Shown one piece after another: positions 5,908 to 8,962 of a stretch of DNA of 8,962 nucleotides. Under the pieces are notes generated by a model. That model saw only the letters and a list, made by a program, of their open reading frames with translations, was not told the DNA's origin and ran no database searches. The translations under genes were made by a program, and so were the position numbers. The stretch comes from an uncultured Christensenella sp. (GTDB taxonomy: Bacteria > Bacillota > Clostridia > Christensenellales > CAG-917). Each line of letters opens with the position of its first letter. Positions within the stretch are counted from its first letter, which is position 1. The stretch is taken from contig CAJTYG010000018.1 of assembly GCA_910584155.1 (NCBI GenBank), forward strand, positions 1-8,962, written 5' to 3'.

Positions 5908-5936
5908 TTGACATAAAAGCACATAATGGTTAAAAT
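5908..5936 (+). promoter_or_regulatory. Strong sigma-A type promoter for the DUF6273/Ig-like surface protein
   Basis: A perfect TTGACA (5908-5913) is followed after exactly 17 bases by TAAAAT (5931-5936, 5 of 6). Transcription would start near 5943, giving a leader of about 67 nt before the ATG at 6010. It lies downstream of the repeats, so the repeats are not transcribed from it. Confidence 0.75.
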
Positions 5937-5937
5937 G

Positions 5938-5947
5938 TATACGTATA
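5938..5947. promoter_or_regulatory. Possible operator: palindrome at the predicted transcription start
   Basis: TATACGTATA is a perfect 10-bp palindrome centred on the expected start of transcription, directly after the -10 element. A repressor bound here would block initiation. The sequence is short and A/T-rich, so chance is a real alternative. Confidence 0.25.
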
Positions 5948-5999
5948 AATATCGACATTATACAACAAACAGCATACAGTATTGCTAATAGAATAATAT

Positions 6000-6004
6000 A
6001 GGGA
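6000..6004 (+). promoter_or_regulatory. Ribosome binding site for the gene at 6010
   Basis: AGGGA ends 5 bases before the ATG at 6010, a modest site at slightly short spacing. In-frame TAA (5986-5988) and TAG (5989-5991) lie just upstream, and no other usable start codon falls between them and 6010, so this start is well fixed. Confidence 0.55.
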
Positions 6005-6009
6005 TAGAT

Positions 6010-8962
6010 ATGCGGATATATAATGCACACAGCAGAAATAAAAAATTTACTGATATAGTATCATTATTGATACTTATATTAGTTTTTTCATTTACATTCT
6101 GTTGGGCTTTTGGCAATGGAGTACGCCCATTTGTAAATAATTCCGCAGAGGCACTTACGTCCACCACCGTCAACAGTGCATATAAAGCAGGTGGCGGAGA
6201 GGAAATGTGGAGTGGCACAAATTTCAATTCCAAAGTTGTAAACGACATATTTAGCAAGCTTTTCGGAAAGGAAGATCCCGTAGCATATATAAAAGCAAAC
6301 GGAACTGAAGATTACACTTCAAAAGGAAGCAAGTCGCCAAGTCCCGAAGCTTCTATACCGTATTATGTCATACCTGCCTCTACGATAAACGCAAAAGTAA
6401 ACAACGCCTCTTACGGCATGGTTGTCAAGCTTGACGGCAAGTTTTGGATGGTTACATCCTTGACGCTTGCCGATATCGGCGATGAAAAGGATAACGTTGT
6501 TATGACTTTAATGCTTGCCAATAGTCTTGGCACGTCGAAATACAGTACTAATGGCACAGATGTATACAGCGCAAGCGCAGTTCGAAATACTTTATTAACC
6601 AATTCCAATTGGAGCCTTTTTAATACGACAGGTGAAAATGGCTTTGCAAGTCGCTTTTTGGTGCAACCAAAAAACATTCAATATCAGCATACTGAAAGCT
6701 GGTTGACGAGAGGCACTAACTATACAAACTATACATTTTCTAATGAGGCACTTGGGCAAATAACAGGCGGATGGAGTACAAGCCAATATCAGCCGGGGAA
6801 TAAGTATAGCGGAGCACTGTATGAGGCGTGGGGAGAAGACTACATTTGGCTTCCCTCTGCAAGTGAAATTGGTTGGAGTAACCGTGGACCGACTGGGAAT
6901 ATTTGGAAAATAACCAATGAACAGCGAATCCATGATAGTAGTTCGCAGTCATGGGTGCGTACCGGTGGCGATGGTTTTCATAATAACGCATATTCAATGG
7001 TTTCAAAAGATGGTTCATGGGGTGCTCCCGGACTTACACCGGATATCGGCGTACGTCCTGCAATACATTTAAATCTAAGTGCTCTAAGCAGAGGCACAGT
7101 GCTTGATGATCCGGGGAATGTTCCCACTACCTACAACGGTGACGTGCAAACTGTCAAAAGTGTTGTAAATGCAAAGCCTACTGCATTTCCGTGGTATGAG
7201 TCGGAATGGTATGAGCATACGGGCAATTATATAAATCTGACGTATCAAGATTCGCAGGGGGCAAATGTTACAAGCGTAAAAAATGCAGGCACTTATTGGG
7301 TAAAAGCTGAAATTACGCAAGCGTGGATAAATGCTGTAAACAAAGAAGTAGATACCGAAGGAGCGACAGAGGGTTGGACTCCTACAGAGATAGATGAAGC
7401 GAAGAAAAACCGTAAACCGAAATTTGATGGCGATCCCGTCACGGAATCTGGACACGTAGAGTCGGATACGGTGCGGTGGTTTAAATTTGTCGTATCGCCT
7501 AAAGAACTGACCGTCAATGCACCGTCATATAATGCAAGCACGGGTGATTACACTGCGCCGAGCTTTGCAAGCGGAAGCAGTCCGTACGGCAGTGATACGG
7601 TTACGTTGGCAACGTTGTATACAGGCACTGCGGCAGACGGAACACCGTTTAATCAGATCGACGTTGTGCCAAACAAGCGAGGCACGTACACTGCGCAAGC
7701 AATACTCATAAATTCGCCAACGGATAAGACAGAATACACGGGCGGCAACTATACTATAGCCAACGCAAGCAGTATGAATTGCCAAGTGCAGATAAACCGT
7801 CAAAGGTTGGATATACCGCATGCTTCCGAGGGAAGCAAACAGTATACGGGCGACAAGATAAAGTTTGTGCTTGCAGGATACACGGAAGAGTGGCGCAAGA
7901 CTGCTACGCTTATAATACCCGATAATAGTGGCATAACCATCGAGGGTGACGATATCAACGGTTGGTATCTGGTGGTGGCAAAGGACGCAGGCACGTATAC
8001 GGTGAATGCGGCTATCAAGTCGGAAAACAAATCGGACTGGTGTTGGAACACGGGCAAGCCGTCCGAAGAGAGCACCGAAGATAAGGCTATTACGGTTACG
8101 GTGACACGCAAAACGCTGTTTGTAGACTTTTTGAGCACAAGCGGCGGCTTCCTTATGCAAAAGGGTGCTGATGTAAAATTCAGTGCGGAGCCGTCCAACG
8201 GCATAGAGGGCGACACCATCAAGATAACGCTTGAGTATTACAAATCGGACAATGCAAGCGTAGGCATACCTGTGCCGAGCGGCACTTTGGACGCAAGCAC
8301 GCTCGATTCGGGCACATACAGACTTATGGCAAAGCTTGAAGACACAGTAGCGGCGGACAACAAAAACTATGAGCTGGACGCAACGGGAGCTTTCCAAGAT
8401 TTCACGATAAGCGCACAGAGCATAAGCATAGAATCTGTGGGCTGGAAGTACACGCAAAACAATGGCTTAGATCAGCCCATAAGCGGTGGCGCAAGCAAGG
8501 ATGCGCCCGCAATAGTGGTATACAACGGCACCACGTTTGTGTTTGCGCTTATGGATAGTGTTGCGGTGCTTGCCTCAAAGGGCGTAAAGGTGGACACTAC
8601 GTTTGGCGTGAACGGCTACGAAAACGGCTTGCAGCTCAACGCAACGTTGGATCCTGTGGCTATAACGGTACGCCTTATCCCGTACAATGCGGAATATGCC
8701 TTTAACGATGAAAACGGAAAGCCGCTCAAGGAACAGCATAAAGATTTCACAATATATGTTAGCGTAGACCCTGCGGACATAGATTTTTCACAAATCAAAT
8801 GGAGCGCAGACGAGTTGGAATATACTGCAATGGCGCAACAGGTGGTAGTGGAATCCGGTTTGCCGTCTTTCCTGCGAGTGGGATATGCGGGCAACTCTGC
8901 GTGGGATGTAGGTGACTACGAAGCTAAGATAGTAAGTCTTATGATAACGGACTTCGAAGCGG
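6010..8962 (+). CDS. Secreted DUF6273 and MBG/Ig-like multidomain surface protein, 3' end beyond the window
   Basis: An uninterrupted frame of 984 codons with no stop before the window ends. Residues 1-15 are basic (RNKK) and 16-36 strongly hydrophobic. SAEA at 45-48 could be a signal peptidase site; otherwise this is an N-terminal anchor. Residues about 136-356 look like a DUF6273 domain: YGMVVKLDGKFWMV (135-148), YSASAVRNTL (186-195), DYIWLPSASEIGW (277-289), SWVRTGG (314-320) and DIGVRPAIHLNL (345-356). DUF6273 is found in secreted Bacillota proteins; I recall a C-lectin/formylglycine-enzyme-like fold, with unknown function. Then come MBG/Ig-like beta-sandwich domains at roughly 370-497, 498-596, 597-697, 698-800, 801-918 and 918 onward. 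They are marked by NAGTYWVKAEI, RGTYTAQA, DAGTYTVNA, DSGTYRLMAKL and VGDYEAKI. Such repeats serve as stalks or adhesion modules. The C-terminal anchor is not seen. The likely role is cell-surface binding or scaffolding, inferred from domain content. The first third uses more A/T-ending codons than the rest. Confidence 0.88.
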   Translation, partial: MRIYNAHSRNKKFTDIVSLLILILVFSFTFCWAFGNGVRPFVNNSAEALTSTTVNSAYKAGGGEEMWSGTNFNSKVVNDIFSKLFGKEDPVAYIKANGTEDYTSKGSKSPSPEASIPYYVIPASTINAKVNNASYGMVVKLDGKFWMVTSLTLADIGDEKDNVVMTLMLANSLGTSKYSTNGTDVYSASAVRNTLLTNSNWSLFNTTGENGFASRFLVQPKNIQYQHTESWLTRGTNYTNYTFSNEALGQITGGWSTSQYQPGNKYSGALYEAWGEDYIWLPSASEIGWSNRGPTGNIWKITNEQRIHDSSSQSWVRTGGDGFHNNAYSMVSKDGSWGAPGLTPDIGVRPAIHLNLSALSRGTVLDDPGNVPTTYNGDVQTVKSVVNAKPTAFPWYESEWYEHTGNYINLTYQDSQGANVTSVKNAGTYWVKAEITQAWINAVNKEVDTEGATEGWTPTEIDEAKKNRKPKFDGDPVTESGHVESDTVRWFKFVVSPKELTVNAPSYNASTGDYTAPSFASGSSPYGSDTVTLATLYTGTAADGTPFNQIDVVPNKRGTYTAQAILINSPTDKTEYTGGNYTIANASSMNCQVQINRQRLDIPHASEGSKQYTGDKIKFVLAGYTEEWRKTATLIIPDNSGITIEGDDINGWYLVVAKDAGTYTVNAAIKSENKSDWCWNTGKPSEESTEDKAITVTVTRKTLFVDFLSTSGGFLMQKGADVKFSAEPSNGIEGDTIKITLEYYKSDNASVGIPVPSGTLDASTLDSGTYRLMAKLEDTVAADNKNYELDATGAFQDFTISAQSISIESVGWKYTQNNGLDQPISGGASKDAPAIVVYNGTTFVFALMDSVAVLASKGVKVDTTFGVNGYENGLQLNATLDPVAITVRLIPYNAEYAFNDENGKPLKEQHKDFTIYVSVDPADIDFSQIKWSADELEYTAMAQQVVVESGLPSFLRVGYAGNSAWDVGDYEAKIVSLMITDFEA

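Noticed and set aside
7525..8457. 310-codon open frame on the minus strand
   Set aside because: It lies opposite the long plus-strand surface-protein frame, which has a signal sequence, recognisable domains, promoter and ribosome binding site. The minus-strand translation is rich in Arg, Cys, Val and Tyr with no domain pattern.

Overview
The window looks like chromosomal DNA from a low-to-moderate GC Bacillota, most likely an uncultured gut Clostridia (possibly Christensenellales-like). The pointers are TTGACA/TAAAAT promoters, purine-rich ribosome binding sites, a DUF3737 gene, two large secreted proteins built from Ig-like domains, and intergenic palindromic repeats of kinds I recall from gut Clostridia. 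The lineage is an inference; no marker gene is present. The standard code fits: TGG is used for Trp and no TGA occurs inside the genes.

Layout. Positions 1-54 hold the 5' two thirds of a tRNA-Gly(GCC) on the minus strand, with its own promoter. Next on the plus strand is a 285-residue DUF3737 protein (311-1168), a cytoplasmic right-handed beta-helix family of unknown function. A strong promoter (1268-1296) then opens a leader of about 290 nt with several hairpins. It leads into a 1190-residue surface protein (1595-5167): signal peptide, large extracellular part, four tandem 'NxW...W' Ig-like repeats, one C-terminal membrane helix, and a 43-residue cytoplasmic tail ending in acidic pentapeptide repeats.

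From 5168 to 5907 there is no credible gene. This stretch is a mosaic of interspersed repeats: two copies of a module with conserved ends around an unrelated inner hairpin, three copies of a GTCATTGCGAG-type repeat (two of them a near-perfect 35-bp inverted pair), and a GCTCCCC double-hairpin repeat with a partial second copy.

A second strong promoter (5908-5936) drives a gene starting at 6010 that stays open to the end of the window (at least 984 codons). It encodes an N-terminal secretion signal, a DUF6273-like domain and a series of MBG/Ig-like domains.

The two big genes share a theme of secreted, modular, probably adhesive or scaffold-like cell-surface proteins, but each has its own promoter. 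Nothing shows them acting in one pathway. I see no CRISPR array, transposase, phage gene or recognisable defence system. The best candidates for something undescribed are the variable-hairpin modules, the structured leader, and the anchoring and tail arrangement of the 1190-residue protein.
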